Positions 42,380-51,375 are shown, counted from the first letter of the stretch. The stretch is 64,000 bases of DNA from Phreatobacter sp. (GCF_027532945.1 NZ_JAPZTZ010000014.1:186001-250000), one strand, 5' to 3'. Notes: generated by a model from the sequence alone, not told the origin. Program-made: numbers and translations.

Positions 42380-43330
42380 ATGGACCTCGTCGCGCTTCCC
42401 GACTGGCCGATCCCCCCCGGCGTCCGCGCCGGGACGATCACCACCGAGGACAGCATCCCCATCCGCTATGCCCGCTGGGAGGCAACCGGCGCGCCGCGGC
42501 GCGGCACCGTCGTCATCTGCCAGGGGCGGGCCGAGTTCATCGAGAAATATATCGAGGTGATCCCGGAGCTGCGCGAGCGCGGCTTCGGTGTCCTCGCCTT
42601 CGACTGGCGCGGCCAGGGCGGCTCGGGGCGGCTGCTGTCGGATGGGCGCAAGGGCCACGCCCGCCGCTTCGCCCATTACCAGCGCGACCTCGAGGCGGTC
42701 ATGACCCTGATCGGCCTGCCCGACTGCCGCCCGCCCTTCTTCGCGCTCGGCCATTCCATGGGCGGCGCCATCCTGATCGAGGCGGCCAAGGCCGGCCGCA
42801 CCTGGTTCGACCGCATGGTGCTCACCGCCCCCATGGTGAAACTGCGCCAGGTCAGCCATCCCAAGGCGGTCGGTCTCTTGGTCGGCGCCCTGTCGCTCGC
42901 CGGCCTCGGCGGCGCGATCATTCCCGGCGGCTCGGCCAAGCCCATGGCGCTGAAGCCCTTCGAGGGCAATCCGGTGACGCAGGACCCGGAGCGCTATGCC
43001 CGCACCGCCGCCTATGCCCTCGCCGATGCACGGCTCGGCCTCGGCGCACCCACCATCGGCTGGCTGCGCGAGGCCATCGCGGTGACCCAGCGCTTCGCCC
43101 ATCCGCTCTATACCCGCGACATCCGCCAGCCCATGCTGCTGATGGGCGCGGCACTTGACCCGCTGGTCGACACGCCGGCGGTCGAGGATTTCGCCCGCCG
43201 CGCCAAGGCGGTGGGCTGCGTCGTCGTGCCAGGCGCGAAACACGAGCTGCTGCAGGAGCGCGACGCCATCCGCAGCCAGTTCTGGGCCGCCTTTGACGCC
43301 TTCATTCCCGGCGAGCAGGCCTATCTCTGA
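42380..43330 (+). CDS. Alpha/beta hydrolase, lysophospholipase-like (PldB type)
   Basis: Encodes 316 residues. The serine elbow is ALGHSMGGAILIEAA, with FDWRGQGGSGR earlier, and Asp/His near the end in GAALDPLVDTP and GAKHELLQE. This is the serine-aquaporin-like/monoglyceride lipase-type hydrolase_4 family; lysophospholipase L2 is the usual name. No signal peptide is visible, so it is probably cytosolic. It is convergent with the next gene, three bases apart. Confidence 0.9.
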   Translation: MDLVALPDWPIPPGVRAGTITTEDSIPIRYARWEATGAPRRGTVVICQGRAEFIEKYIEVIPELRERGFGVLAFDWRGQGGSGRLLSDGRKGHARRFAHYQRDLEAVMTLIGLPDCRPPFFALGHSMGGAILIEAAKAGRTWFDRMVLTAPMVKLRQVSHPKAVGLLVGALSLAGLGGAIIPGGSAKPMALKPFEGNPVTQDPERYARTAAYALADARLGLGAPTIGWLREAIAVTQRFAHPLYTRDIRQPMLLMGAALDPLVDTPAVEDFARRAKAVGCVVVPGAKHELLQERDAIRSQFWAAFDAFIPGEQAYL

Positions 43331-43333
43331 GCC

Positions 43334-44116
43334 TCAAGCGTTGAGGATCGCCAGCGCCTCGGCATGGACGCGCTTGTCGCCGGCCGCGACGATGCGCCCG
43401 CCGCCGCTGGCAGCGCCGCCGTCCCAGGTGGTGACGATGCCGCCCGCGCCCTCGATGATCGGCACCAGCGCGGCGATGTCATAGGGCTTCAGGCCCGCCT
43501 CGACCACGAGGTCGACATGACCGGCGGCCAGCATGCAATAGGCGTAGCAGTCGGCGCCGTAGCGATAGGTGCGGCAGCGCGCCTCGACCTTGTCATAGAG
43601 CCCCTTGGTCTCGGCGTCGAAGAGCTTCGGCGAGGTGGTCATGATGGTCGCCGCATCGAGCCCGGTGCAGGGGCGCGTGCGAAGGCTGCGCTGGCCGGCC
43701 GGGCCCTCGTAGCGCGCCGCGGCGCCATCGCCCCAGAAGCGCTCGCCGATGAAGGGCTGGTGCATCATGCCGAAGATCGGCGTGCCCTGGCGGGCGAGGC
43801 CGATCAGCGTGCCCCAGACCGGAATGCCGGCAATGAAGGCCTTGGTGCCGTCGATGGGATCGAGGATCCACACATGCTCGGCATCGGCGTTCTCGGCGCC
43901 ATATTCCTCGCCGACAATGCCATGGGCGGGGAAGGTGCGCTTGATGAGCTGGCGCATCACCGCCTCGCCGGCGCGGTCGCCCTCGGTGACGGGGTCGAAG
44001 GCGCCGAGGCCGGCCTTGTTCTCCACCCCGATGGAGGAGCGGAAGAAGGGCAGGATGGCCTCTCCCGACAGGCGGGCAAGATCACGGACGAAGCTCTCGA
44101 AATCGACAGCGCTCAC
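43334..44116 (-). CDS. Inositol monophosphatase-family phosphatase, histidinol-phosphatase (HisN) type
   Basis: Encodes 260 residues from GTG 44116. Metal sites are intact: Glu in VGEEYG, the WILDPIDGTKAFI stretch and Asp in KPYDIAALVPIIEGAGG. The WILDPIDGTKAF sequence fits the HisN-type branch, which dephosphorylates histidinol phosphate, but 3'-nucleotidase or inositol phosphatase activity cannot be excluded. The start is chosen because family similarity begins there (AVDFESFVRDLARLSGEAIL). Confidence 0.9.
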   Translation of the reverse strand: MSAVDFESFVRDLARLSGEAILPFFRSSIGVENKAGLGAFDPVTEGDRAGEAVMRQLIKRTFPAHGIVGEEYGAENADAEHVWILDPIDGTKAFIAGIPVWGTLIGLARQGTPIFGMMHQPFIGERFWGDGAAARYEGPAGQRSLRTRPCTGLDAATIMTTSPKLFDAETKGLYDKVEARCRTYRYGADCYAYCMLAAGHVDLVVEAGLKPYDIAALVPIIEGAGGIVTTWDGGAASGGGRIVAAGDKRVHAEALAILNA

Positions 44117-44304
44117 GGGGGCGTCCTTCTCTGGCGGCCGGGTCCGCGTCCTATAGGCAGGCCGCCCTGCCGCGGCAATGGGCGGGACGCGGCGCGAAGG
44201 GCCTGCCGCATGCGCCGCGGTGGGTTCAGGGCTGCGCAGCGGGCCTTGCCGCTGAGAGAGACGACGGGCAGTGTCGCCGCCCGGCGAGAGAGGGAACCCC
44301 CGAG

Positions 44305-45561
44305 GTGACGGACCAGACATCCCCCCGCTCGGGCGTGATCGGCACGGCGCTCGTCGGCCTGGTGGCCGTGCTCGCCACCGCCACCCTGATGAGCCAGTTC
44401 TTCCGCAACTCGGTCGGTGTCATCGCCACCACCCTCGCGGGCGAACTCGACCTCGATCCTGACCAGCTCGGCCTCGTTGCCTCCTCCTTCTTCCTGATCT
44501 TCGCGCTCTGCCAGATCCCCGTCGGCATCGTCATCGACCGCTGGGGCCCGCGGACCGCCCTGCTCGGCTCAGGGCTCTTCGTCGTGGCGGGTGCGCTCGT
44601 CTTTGCCGGCGCGACCGGCCAGGCCGGCCTCGTCGCCGGCCGCCTCCTGCTCGGCATCGGCTGCTCGACCTTCTTCATGGCGCCGCTGGTCGTCTATGCG
44701 CGCAGCTTCGACCCTGCCGTCTTCGCCAGCCTCACCGGTTTCCAGATCGCCTTCTCGAGCCTCGGCACGCTCATCGCTACCGCGCCGCTGGGCTGGATGA
44801 CCGCGACGCAGGGCTGGCGCTCCGCCTTCCTGCTCGCCGCGGCGGTCTCCGCCGTGCTGCTCCTCGCCATCCTCGTTGTGGTCCGCGGCCCCGCGACCGG
44901 CCGCCTCCCCGGCGCGAAACGGGAAACGCTCGGCGAGGCCTTCGCCGGCATCGGCGCGGTGGTGAGGACCAGGGGCTTCGTGCCGCTCTTCCTCATGTCC
45001 TTCTCCACCTATTCGACCTTCGGCCTCATCATCGGCCTCTGGGGTGGCCCCTATCTCGCCCATGTCCACGGCGCTGACCTCGCCATGCAGGGCAAGGTGC
45101 TCTTCGCGATGGCGCTGGCCCAGATCATCGGCACGATGGCCTGGGGGTCGGCCGACCGGCTCGCGGGGGCCTACAAGCCGGTGGCCGTCACCGGCGCCGC
45201 ACTCTCGCTCCTGCTGGTGGGCGGCCTTGTCCTCGGCGGCTCCACGTCGACGCTCGCTGCGGCGATCCTCATGGCGGTGCTGGGCTTCTCCTGCGCCTTC
45301 ACGCCGGTGCTCGTCGCCCATTCCAAGGCGCTCTTTCCCCCCGAGCTCACCGGGCGTGGCCTGTCGCTGATCAACATGGGCACGATGAGCGGCAGCTTCG
45401 CCACCCAGTGGGTCACCGGCCTCGCGGTGAAGGCGGTGGCGGGCGGCGCCAGTGTCTATCCGCTCGCCGCCTTCCAGGTCGCTTTCACGCTGCAGGCGGT
45501 CCTGCTCGCCTGCGCCACCCTCGCCTACCTGCGGGCGCCCGACCCCCGCCGCGGCCTCTGA
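44305..45561 (+). CDS. Major facilitator superfamily transporter
   Basis: Encodes 418 residues from GTG 44305 with about twelve membrane segments. The A-motif region between TM2 and TM3 reads GIVIDRWGPRTALLGSG. The N-terminal part (QFFRNSVGVIATTLAGELDLDPDQLGLVASSF, shown in part) resembles nitrate/nitrite or oxalate/formate branch porters. Substrate unknown. A candidate sRNA and a terminator follow. Confidence 0.9.
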   Translation: MTDQTSPRSGVIGTALVGLVAVLATATLMSQFFRNSVGVIATTLAGELDLDPDQLGLVASSFFLIFALCQIPVGIVIDRWGPRTALLGSGLFVVAGALVFAGATGQAGLVAGRLLLGIGCSTFFMAPLVVYARSFDPAVFASLTGFQIAFSSLGTLIATAPLGWMTATQGWRSAFLLAAAVSAVLLLAILVVVRGPATGRLPGAKRETLGEAFAGIGAVVRTRGFVPLFLMSFSTYSTFGLIIGLWGGPYLAHVHGADLAMQGKVLFAMALAQIIGTMAWGSADRLAGAYKPVAVTGAALSLLLVGGLVLGGSTSTLAAAILMAVLGFSCAFTPVLVAHSKALFPPELTGRGLSLINMGTMSGSFATQWVTGLAVKAVAGGASVYPLAAFQVAFTLQAVLLACATLAYLRAPDPRRGL

Positions 45562-45603
45562 CGCGAAGCTGTCTTATGGCGCGCAAAAAAATGGGACAGC
45601 CTT

Positions 45604-45633
45604 CTTGCCTTTTCCGGCGACCCTAGGCATATT
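45604..45633 (+). promoter_or_regulatory. Candidate promoter of the intergenic small RNA
   Basis: CTTGCC (45604-45609) and CATATT (45628-45633) are 18 bases apart. Alphaproteobacterial housekeeping promoters favour CTTG-type -35 boxes and CTATAT-like -10 boxes. Start of transcription would be near 45640. Confidence 0.45.
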
Positions 45634-45639
45634 GTTGCA

Positions 45640-45732
45640 GCGCGGTATCGCCTTGCGATGCCCCGCAGCCCTCCTTGGGCGTTTCCTCCCTAGACTTGGG
45701 CCGCTCACGAAAGTGAGCGGCCTCTTTCTTTT
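45640..45732 (+). ncRNA. Candidate small RNA with CUCC loops
   Basis: About 93 bases between a plausible promoter and a strong terminator, without an open frame. Hairpin 1 pairs GGTATCG with CGATGCC (45644-45662, one G-U pair). The middle carries CCCTCC and TTCCTCCC, anti-Shine-Dalgarno type motifs, close to short CCC/GGG stems. Hairpin 3 is the terminator. Several alphaproteobacterial sRNA families carry such CUCC motifs. It could instead be the 3' untranslated region of the MFS gene. Confidence 0.4.
45700..45732 (+). terminator. Rho-independent terminator
   Basis: GCCGCTCAC (45700-45708), GAAA loop and GTGAGCGGC (45713-45721) form a perfect 9-bp stem, followed by a T-rich tail CTCTTTCTTTT. 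Confidence 0.9.
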
Positions 45733-45751
45733 CCGGGATGCCATAAATCCT

Positions 45752-45866
45752 TTAAATCAACGATTTAAGGCAAGTTTCCTCGCCACGTCAGGTTCGGCGC
45801 CAAACTGTATAAAATCGAAAAATGGGTGACTGGCCTTGTGCGCCGCACCCTGATCGAGCGATCAGG
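45752..45866. promoter_or_regulatory. AT-rich stretch with two palindromes
   Basis: TTAAATC-AAC-GATTTAA (45752-45768) and CCTGATCG-AG-CGATCAGG (45849-45866) are perfect inverted repeats. Between them is ACTGTATAAAATCGAAAAAT, much richer in A and T than the window. These are binding-site-like signals upstream of a 21-codon open frame. Which gene they control is not clear. Confidence 0.35.
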
Positions 45867-45877
45867 ACGACGGAATC

Positions 45878-45943
45878 ATGACAACCCCTCAGGAGGTCGA
45901 AGAGGTCCTCCGGGCCCTCGTCATGCAAAATTGTGGGGTCTGA
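45878..45943 (+). CDS. Possible 21-residue micro-protein
   Basis: ATG 45878 to TGA 45941-45943 encodes MTTPQEVEEVLRALVMQNCG plus valine. AGGA lies 11 bases upstream, rather far. The peptide looks like a short amphipathic helix. It follows the AT-rich stretch with palindromes and ends five bases before the convergent amidohydrolase stop. It could be chance; no homologue is recognised. Confidence 0.25.
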   Translation: MTTPQEVEEVLRALVMQNCGV

Positions 45944-45948
45944 TCCGG

Positions 45949-46842
45949 CTATTCCGCCGCGACGCGCCAGTCGCTGCCGCGCTCGAGCGGCAGCCGCGCC
46001 AGGGCCTCGGCCAGCACCATCATGTCCGCCTGCAGCTGCGGGAAATGGTCGGTGAGCCGATAGCTGCGCTCATCCATGTAGAGGGCGCGGTTGATCTCGA
46101 TCTGCACCGCATGGACGCCGGTCTGCGGCTGGCCGTAATGCTCGGTGATGAAGCCGCCGGCATAGGGCTTGTTGCGCACCACGTTGTAGCCGCGCTCGCG
46201 CAGCACTGCCTCGACGAGGTCGCCCACGGCCGGCGCGCAGCTCGTGCCGTACCGATCACCGATGACCATGTCAGCGCGCGGCCGGTCCTCGCGCACCGGC
46301 GCCATGGACGGCATCGAATGGCAGTCGACCAGCAGTGCACCGCCGAAGGCGCGGTGCGTCGATGAGATAAGCCGCCGCAGCGCCCGGTGATAGGGCTTGT
46401 AGAGGGTTTCGATGCGCATCAGCGCCTCGTCCACCGGCAGGCGGCGGGCATAGATCTCCTGCGCCTCGCCGACGACGCGCGGGATGGTGCCGAGGCCGCC
46501 GGCCACCCGCATGGAGCGGGTATTGGCGAAGGTCGGCAAGCGGCCGTCGAACATGCGGGGATCGAGTTCGTAGGGCTCGCGATTCACATCCACCATGGAG
46601 CGGGGGAAATGCACCCGCATCAGCGGCATGCCCCGCTCGACCACGCCGGCGAAGAGCGAATCCACCGCCGTGTCCTCGGATCGGCGGAGCAACGCCATGT
46701 CGAGCCTGACCTGGCGGAGGAAGTTCGGCGGATAGACCCGTCCCGAATGCGGCGAGTTGAAGATCACCGCCGCGCGCATCTCCACCGGCTCGAGCGCCTC
46801 GAAGGCTGGTTCGATGTCGCAGATCGCCGGGTCCGTCATCAT
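45949..46842 (-). CDS. N-formylglutamate amidohydrolase family
   Basis: Encodes 297 residues from ATG 46842 (46839 also possible). Family marks: VIFNSPHSGRVYP, RSEDTAVDSLF, VDVNREPYELDP, LLVDCHSMPS and EINRALYMDE. The His and Asp/Glu residues bind zinc. It would release formate from N-formylglutamate, the last step of one histidine degradation route. No other hut gene is nearby. It is divergent from cpdR. Confidence 0.93.
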   Translation of the reverse strand: MMTDPAICDIEPAFEALEPVEMRAAVIFNSPHSGRVYPPNFLRQVRLDMALLRRSEDTAVDSLFAGVVERGMPLMRVHFPRSMVDVNREPYELDPRMFDGRLPTFANTRSMRVAGGLGTIPRVVGEAQEIYARRLPVDEALMRIETLYKPYHRALRRLISSTHRAFGGALLVDCHSMPSMAPVREDRPRADMVIGDRYGTSCAPAVGDLVEAVLRERGYNVVRNKPYAGGFITEHYGQPQTGVHAVQIEINRALYMDERSYRLTDHFPQLQADMMVLAEALARLPLERGSDWRVAAE

Positions 46843-47044
46843 CCGTCCGTCACTGGGCCTTGTCTGCACATTAGCGCGCAGGCCCGCCCTGTGAACCCCC
46901 GCCACCGCGGGGCGGCCCGCCGAAGCCGATTTCGGGCGTTCCGTTCACCAAGCCTTTACCAAGTTCCGGCTTGATGACCACAACCGGGATCGGGTTCGCT
47001 ACACCGCTCTCCCGACGACGGACGGACTGAGGATCGCATTCGGC

Positions 47045-47410
47045 ATGGGCAAGATTCTGCTGGCGGAAGACGACAACGACATGCGCCGCTTCCTGGTGAA
47101 GGCGCTGCAGACGGCCGGCTACGACGTCGCCCATTTCGACAATGGTCTGTCGGCCTATCACCGCCTGCGCGAGGAGCCCTTCGAGCTCCTGCTCACCGAC
47201 ATCGTCATGCCCGAGATGGACGGCATCGAGCTCGCCCGCCGCGCCACCGAACTCGACCCCGACATCAAGGTGATGTTCATCACCGGCTTCGCCGCCGTGG
47301 CCCTTCAGCCGGATTCGCAGGCCCCGAAGGATGCCAAGATCCTCTCCAAGCCCTTCCACCTGCGCGACCTCGTCAACGAGGTCGAGAAGATGCTGAAGCA
47401 GGCCGCCTGA
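47045..47410 (+). CDS. cpdR: Single-domain response regulator CpdR
   Basis: Encodes 121 residues, a lone receiver domain. Acidic pocket Glu8-Asp9-Asp10 (LAEDDND), phospho-acceptor Asp52 (LLTDIVMPEMDG), Thr in FITGFA and Lys in LSKPFHL are present. The sequence matches CpdR, which in its unphosphorylated form directs ClpXP to cell-cycle proteins. The C-terminus is KQAA. It lies directly before tRNA-Val, an arrangement I recall from rhizobial genomes. Confidence 0.93.
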   Translation: MGKILLAEDDNDMRRFLVKALQTAGYDVAHFDNGLSAYHRLREEPFELLLTDIVMPEMDGIELARRATELDPDIKVMFITGFAAVALQPDSQAPKDAKILSKPFHLRDLVNEVEKMLKQAA

Positions 47411-47450
47411 GGCCGCCCCGGCGATACCGGATTTTGGGCTCCGCGGGCCT

Positions 47451-47479
47451 CTTGCACGCTCGCGCGATCCCCACTATAC
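47451..47479 (+). promoter_or_regulatory. Promoter of tRNA-Val
   Basis: CTTGCA (47451-47456) and CTATAC (47474-47479) are 17 bases apart, a near-ideal alphaproteobacterial housekeeping promoter. Transcription would start near 47486, about 29 bases before the tRNA. Confidence 0.75.
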
Positions 47480-47514
47480 GGTGCGCCTCGCTTCCGCGGC
47501 CCCCGGGCCGCACC

Positions 47515-47589
47515 GGGCGCGTAGCTCAGCGGGAGAGCACTACGTTGACATCGTAGGGGTCGCTGGTTCGATCCCAGCCGCGCCCACCA
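47515..47589 (+). tRNA. tRNA-Val (anticodon GAC)
   Basis: Full cloverleaf: acceptor GGGCGCG with CGCGCCC, D arm GCTC...GAGC, anticodon stem CTACG/CGTAG with loop TTGACAT giving anticodon GAC, and T arm GCTGG-TTCGATC-CCAGC. The discriminator is A and CCA is encoded (47587-47589). A promoter lies upstream and a strong terminator follows seven bases later. Confidence 0.97.
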
Positions 47590-47596
47590 TTCAAAA

Positions 47597-47630
47597 CCCC
47601 GGCGAACCCCCAAGGTTCGCCGGGGTTTTT
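47597..47630 (+). terminator. Rho-independent terminator after tRNA-Val
   Basis: CCCCGGCGAACC (47597-47608), loop CCCAA, GGTTCGCCGGGG (47614-47625) form a perfect 12-bp stem followed by five T. Confidence 0.95.
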
Positions 47631-47791
47631 CGTTATTCGGCAACCTGTCACGGGCGACGCGGCATGCCCGCGGCCGGTTGAAGCGCTGGCTGCAAGCTTT
47701 GACAATTTGTCGCAGGTTGCCAGATACCAGCCATGCCAGCTTCGTTAACGCTTTGACCCGAAAATCACGCGCACTTTATGGAGATTCCATC

Positions 47792-49495
47792 GTGCGCATC
47801 CGCTTCGGAATGATCAGCAAGGTCGTCGCTCTGGCGATCGTCGTGAGCATCGCCTCCCTCGGTGTCTTCGCCGCCGTCGCCATCAACAAGAGCGCGGAGA
47901 CCAAGATGTCCCTGCGCAAGGAGTCGATTGCCCGCACAAGCGGTCTCGCTCTCGCTGTCGTCGAGACCGGCTTCCCCGGCGCGCGCGGCGAGTTCTCCTC
48001 CGACGGCCTGGTCAACAAGATCATCCTGAAGGGGCCGATGGACGTCGGCCAGCATCAGGTCGTCGACCGCATCGCCCAGTCGCTGGCGGGCGTCGCGACC
48101 ATTGTCGGCCGCCGTGACGACGGCTCCTATGTCCGCCTGTCCACCACCGCCCGACGTGAGGACGGCAGCCGCGCCATCGGCGTCCAGGTCGACCGTGCCA
48201 GCCCGGTCGTGGCGGCGCTCGAGGCGCGTCAGCCGGTCGTCGCCCCGACCCGCGTCGGCGGCATCGATTACCTCACCCGCTGGGTGCCCATCGTCGATCC
48301 CTCGGGCGCGGTGCTCGGGGGCATCGCCAGCGGCTCGTCGCTCGCCAGCGTCCAGGGCTCCATCGCCGAGTTCAACCAGACGCTGACGATCCTCGGCGTC
48401 ATCGCTGCCCTCGTCTCGGCGCTGGCCATGTGGTGGGTGGTGCGCCGGCAGGTCTCGCCGCTGGCGGATCTCAGCGCCGCGGCCGGCACGCTCGCGGCCG
48501 GCGAGGTTGCCGTCGCCATTCCGCATCAGGACCTGCGCGACGAGCGCGGCGGCCTCGCCCGCAGCCTCGAGGGCCTGAGGATCAGCCTCGAGGAGCGCCA
48601 GCGGCTCGAGGGCCAGACGGCCGCCGACCGTATCCGCGAGGCCGACCGCGCCACGGCCCTCGGCGGGATCATCGAGAGCTTCCGCGAGCGCATCGCCCAC
48701 ACCGTGTCGCAGGTGGCCACCCGCGCCGATCAGCTCGATGCGACCGCCGCGAGCCTTGCGGCCGGCATGGGCGAGGCCCGCAGCCAGGCTGGCGCCGCCT
48801 CCGAGGCCGCCGCCCAGTCCGGCACCCAGGCCCAGACCATTGCCGCCGCCATCGTCCAGCTGACCGCCACCGCCGAGGAGATCCGCCGCCAGGCCTCCGA
48901 CATGGCTGGCGCCTACGAGAAGACCGCCGCGACCGTCGAGGGCACCGTTCAGGAGGTGCAGAAGCTGTCGGACAGCGCCAATGACGTCGCCAATGTCATC
49001 ACGCTCATCGGCACCATCGCCGAGCAGACCAACCTGCTGGCGCTCAATGCCACGATCGAGGCGGCCCGCGCCGGCGAGGCCGGCAAGGGCTTCTCGGTCG
49101 TCGCCAGCGAGGTGAAGGCGCTCGCCGCCCAGACCAAGCGCGCCACCGAGCAGATCTCCTCCAAGATCATCGCCATCCAGGAGGCCACCAACCAGACGGT
49201 CCAGGCCATCAACTCGATCGCCACCGCCACCTCCGGCAACGTGCAGGCCACCGGCATCATCCGCACCTCGATCGACGAGCAGACGGCCGCCTTCGGCGAG
49301 ATCGCCAAGGCCGCGGCGACAAGCGTCGAGGGCACCGCCGTCACAGGCCGGCAGGTCAACGAGATGCTGCACCGGGTGGACAGCACCGAGGAGACCTCGC
49401 GGGCCATCGCCAGCGTTGCAGGCGCCCTGGCGCAGGACGTCGTCAGCACCCGCTCCGTCGTCGACGATTTCCTCAACCGCGTCCGCGCGGCATGA
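47792..49495 (+). CDS. Methyl-accepting chemotaxis protein
   Basis: Encodes 567 residues from GTG 47792, with GGAG eight bases upstream; an open frame further upstream is not used. Layout: TM1 about 8-30, periplasmic Cache-like sensor to about 190, TM2 about 195-217, HAMP to about 270, then a long coiled signalling domain. The CheA/CheW hairpin tip reads [23 protein letters not shown], then [17 protein letters not shown]. It would sense a small ligand and control the chemotaxis kinase. No che genes are in the window. Confidence 0.95.
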   Translation: MRIRFGMISKVVALAIVVSIASLGVFAAVAINKSAETKMSLRKESIARTSGLALAVVETGFPGARGEFSSDGLVNKIILKGPMDVGQHQVVDRIAQSLAGVATIVGRRDDGSYVRLSTTARREDGSRAIGVQVDRASPVVAALEARQPVVAPTRVGGIDYLTRWVPIVDPSGAVLGGIASGSSLASVQGSIAEFNQTLTILGVIAALVSALAMWWVVRRQVSPLADLSAAAGTLAAGEVAVAIPHQDLRDERGGLARSLEGLRISLEERQRLEGQTAADRIREADRATALGGIIESFRERIAHTVSQVATRADQLDATAASLAAGMGEARSQAGAASEAAAQSGTQAQTIAAAIVQLTATAEEIRRQASDMAGAYEKTAATVEGTVQEVQKLSDSANDVANVITLIGTIAEQTNLLALNATIEAARAGEAGKGFSVVASEVKALAAQTKRATEQISSKIIAIQEATNQTVQAINSIATATSGNVQATGIIRTSIDEQTAAFGEIAKAAATSVEGTAVTGRQVNEMLHRVDSTEETSRAIASVAGALAQDVVSTRSVVDDFLNRVRAA

Positions 49496-49609
49496 CGGTG
49501 CAGGGCCTGGGCAGAACCATCTGCCACAGGCCCTGCCCGCCTCGTCATCTCCTGCCGACAGTCCGGCGCGCGCGCCCAGGGGCAGTCGCCTGCGCCGGAA
49601 GGCCTGCGA

Positions 49610-50017
49610 TCAGCCGATGGCGGAAATGAGCTTCGTCATGGCGCCGAGAACATCGGCGGTCAGGTTCAGCCTGTCCGCCAGTTCATTCGCCTTGGTCTTG
49701 GCCGCCACGAGATCGTCCTTCGCCTTGCGGAAGTTGGCGGTCAGCACGCGATACTCAGCGTCGTGCTGGGAGAGAGCGATTTTCGCAAGTGCGATGATTT
49801 CCTTCAGGATTGCCCGCTGCGCCGCATGGTAGCGGGCGAGCAGCTGCGCATCATTGGTCTCCTCGCTGAGCCGCCGCAGAACCTCGCCGGCGGCGTCGAG
49901 AGCTTCGATGGCCTGGTCGATGGTCAACGGCGCGGCGGCCCGAACAGATGCCCTGGTGCCGGCGATCGCGAGCCTGTCGCGGGCGATACGCGACATTAGA
50001 GTCCGAGGCGTGGTCAT
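49610..50017 (-). CDS. Helical protein of unknown function
   Basis: Encodes 135 residues, almost all helix, with no signal peptide or TM segment. Residues 30-130 have heptad-like leucine/alanine spacing (AIEALDAAGEVLRRLSEE, then IIALAKIALSQHDAEY). A coiled coil is likely. It overlaps the lipoprotein gene upstream by ATGA and has AGGAGGACCCC before its start. It is the last gene of the unit starting at 51375. No family recognised. Confidence 0.65.
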   Translation of the reverse strand: MTTPRTLMSRIARDRLAIAGTRASVRAAAPLTIDQAIEALDAAGEVLRRLSEETNDAQLLARYHAAQRAILKEIIALAKIALSQHDAEYRVLTANFRKAKDDLVAAKTKANELADRLNLTADVLGAMTKLISAIG

Positions 50018-50895
50018 GGGGTCCTCCTGATGGCTGTGGCGAGCGCTGCGATGTCATCGGAAAGATCGACAAAGCGACGCAGCAGTTGTTCTCCGTCAGG
50101 CTTTCCGGTCGCGAGGGCGTGGTGGGAGTCTTCCAGAGCGGTAAGCACCTGGTCATAGCGATCGACTGCCGCCAAGGCCGCCGAGATCTCGGCCACCTCC
50201 TGGCGAGCGCGACGCCATTCATCATAGGCCCGGAGGCGGTCGATGCGGCGGTCGCCCCGGATCAGGCTGAGGCTATCGCTACGGGAGTCGGTAAAGACAG
50301 CGTGCTGTCTGCGAAGGACACTGCGAACCGTACCGAGGCTCCTCCGCAGGAGCGTCGCCGCCTGCTTGACATCAGCATCACGAGCCGAAATGACTGCCTG
50401 GATTTCTGCCGCATAGGCGTTTCCGAGCAGAATGCCGACGCCGCGCGAGACCAGGCGGATGGCAGGCCCAGCAATCGGCGCCGTTGTTGGCGATAGCACC
50501 GCCGCAAGCGACGTCGCCGCCCCACCAAGTTTCGCCGCTGCGGCTTCAAGCTTCGCGACGTTGCCGTTGTCGGCCGCATCGGCAAGCGCCTTGCCATATC
50601 CGCCGAGGGCCGAGAGCAGCTGCAACCGAAGTTCGATTTGTTCCTTCGGCAGGAGAGGCACGGTGCCCACGGACAAGGCGACCGGCCCGCCGCGAACAAA
50701 GCTCTGGGCGTGGATTTCAGCCTCGTCCAGCATCTGGATCCGCGCGCTCAAGGCGATCGCGTCTTCCATGACCGTCGTGGAGGCGGTCACGGCCTTGCCG
50801 AAGCGCGCGACGCCGTCCGCGTTCGGGAGTGTGCTGCAGGCCCCCAACAAGATGAGAACAGGAATGATCGCGACAATACGCGTAAGCCTTCTCAT
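50014..50895 (-). CDS. Lipoprotein of unknown function
   Basis: Encodes 293 residues. The signal MRRLTRIVAIIPVLILLGAC has a good lipobox (LGAC, Cys20). The rest is mainly helical and alanine-rich, with possible repeats of LRLQLLSALGGYGKAL type and a hydrophobic stretch near 135-160. It ends in an amphipathic helix pair. It overlaps the helical-protein gene by four bases, so the two products may work together at the envelope. No family recognised. Confidence 0.7.
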   Translation of the reverse strand: MRRLTRIVAIIPVLILLGACSTLPNADGVARFGKAVTASTTVMEDAIALSARIQMLDEAEIHAQSFVRGGPVALSVGTVPLLPKEQIELRLQLLSALGGYGKALADAADNGNVAKLEAAAAKLGGAATSLAAVLSPTTAPIAGPAIRLVSRGVGILLGNAYAAEIQAVISARDADVKQAATLLRRSLGTVRSVLRRQHAVFTDSRSDSLSLIRGDRRIDRLRAYDEWRRARQEVAEISAALAAVDRYDQVLTALEDSHHALATGKPDGEQLLRRFVDLSDDIAALATAIRRTP

Positions 50896-50946
50896 GGATC
50901 GCCCTCCACGACGCCAGGTATGGATTTTCAGGATGTGTGGGCCGCC

Positions 50947-51375
50947 TCAGGAGGACGGATTGATCATGCCGCGGAGCTGGTTGGCCGCGTAGGGCAGGAA
51001 CATCGCCGAGCCGGCGAACAGGAAGGTCGGGATTCCGTCGAGCAAGCGCGCAACGCCGGCATCCCCGGCCATCAGCCGGAAAAGGACCACGTTGGCGATC
51101 CCCCAGAAGAAGGTTGCCATGACGACCGAGCCGACGAAGCCGGCGACACGGCTGAAACTGCCCGGCTCCGCAGCAGGCTCGGAAGAGGCTGCACCCCCAG
51201 CGTTTGCGCCTGCGGCCGCGCCCCTGTCGGCCGGCTGCCTGGATGGCGCCTTCTCGCCGAGGACCTCGGCGAACACGACGTGGCGAAGGCTTGTGACGAT
51301 CAGGGCGATCGTCGCCCCATTGAAGATCAACAGGAAAAAAGCGGCAAAAAGAACGGTATTGTCTGACAACGACAT
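50947..51375 (-). CDS. Small two-TM membrane protein
   Basis: Encodes 142 residues from ATG 51375 with GGGGGA upstream. TM1 lies near residues 8-28 (TVLFAAFFLLIFNGATIALIV in part), followed by an Ala/Pro/Gly-rich cytoplasmic linker (about 40-70), then hydrophobic segments near 76-98 and 115-130. It is divergent from the Crp-type gene and shares its intergenic region, including the TGTGA-N6-CCACA site. Function unknown. Confidence 0.65.
   Translation of the reverse strand: MSLSDNTVLFAAFFLLIFNGATIALIVTSLRHVVFAEVLGEKAPSRQPADRGAAAGANAGGAASSEPAAEPGSFSRVAGFVGSVVMATFFWGIANVVLFRLMAGDAGVARLLDGIPTFLFAGSAMFLPYAANQLRGMINPSS

Noticed and set aside
44230..44304. Purine-rich GAGAGAG stretches before the MFS gene, resembling a glycine or TPP riboswitch
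   Set aside because: The conserved cores of either riboswitch were not found.
49500..49536. Perfect 10-bp hairpin after the chemoreceptor gene as terminator
   Set aside because: No T-run follows and the loop is 17 bases; it may slow polymerase but cannot be called a rho-independent terminator.
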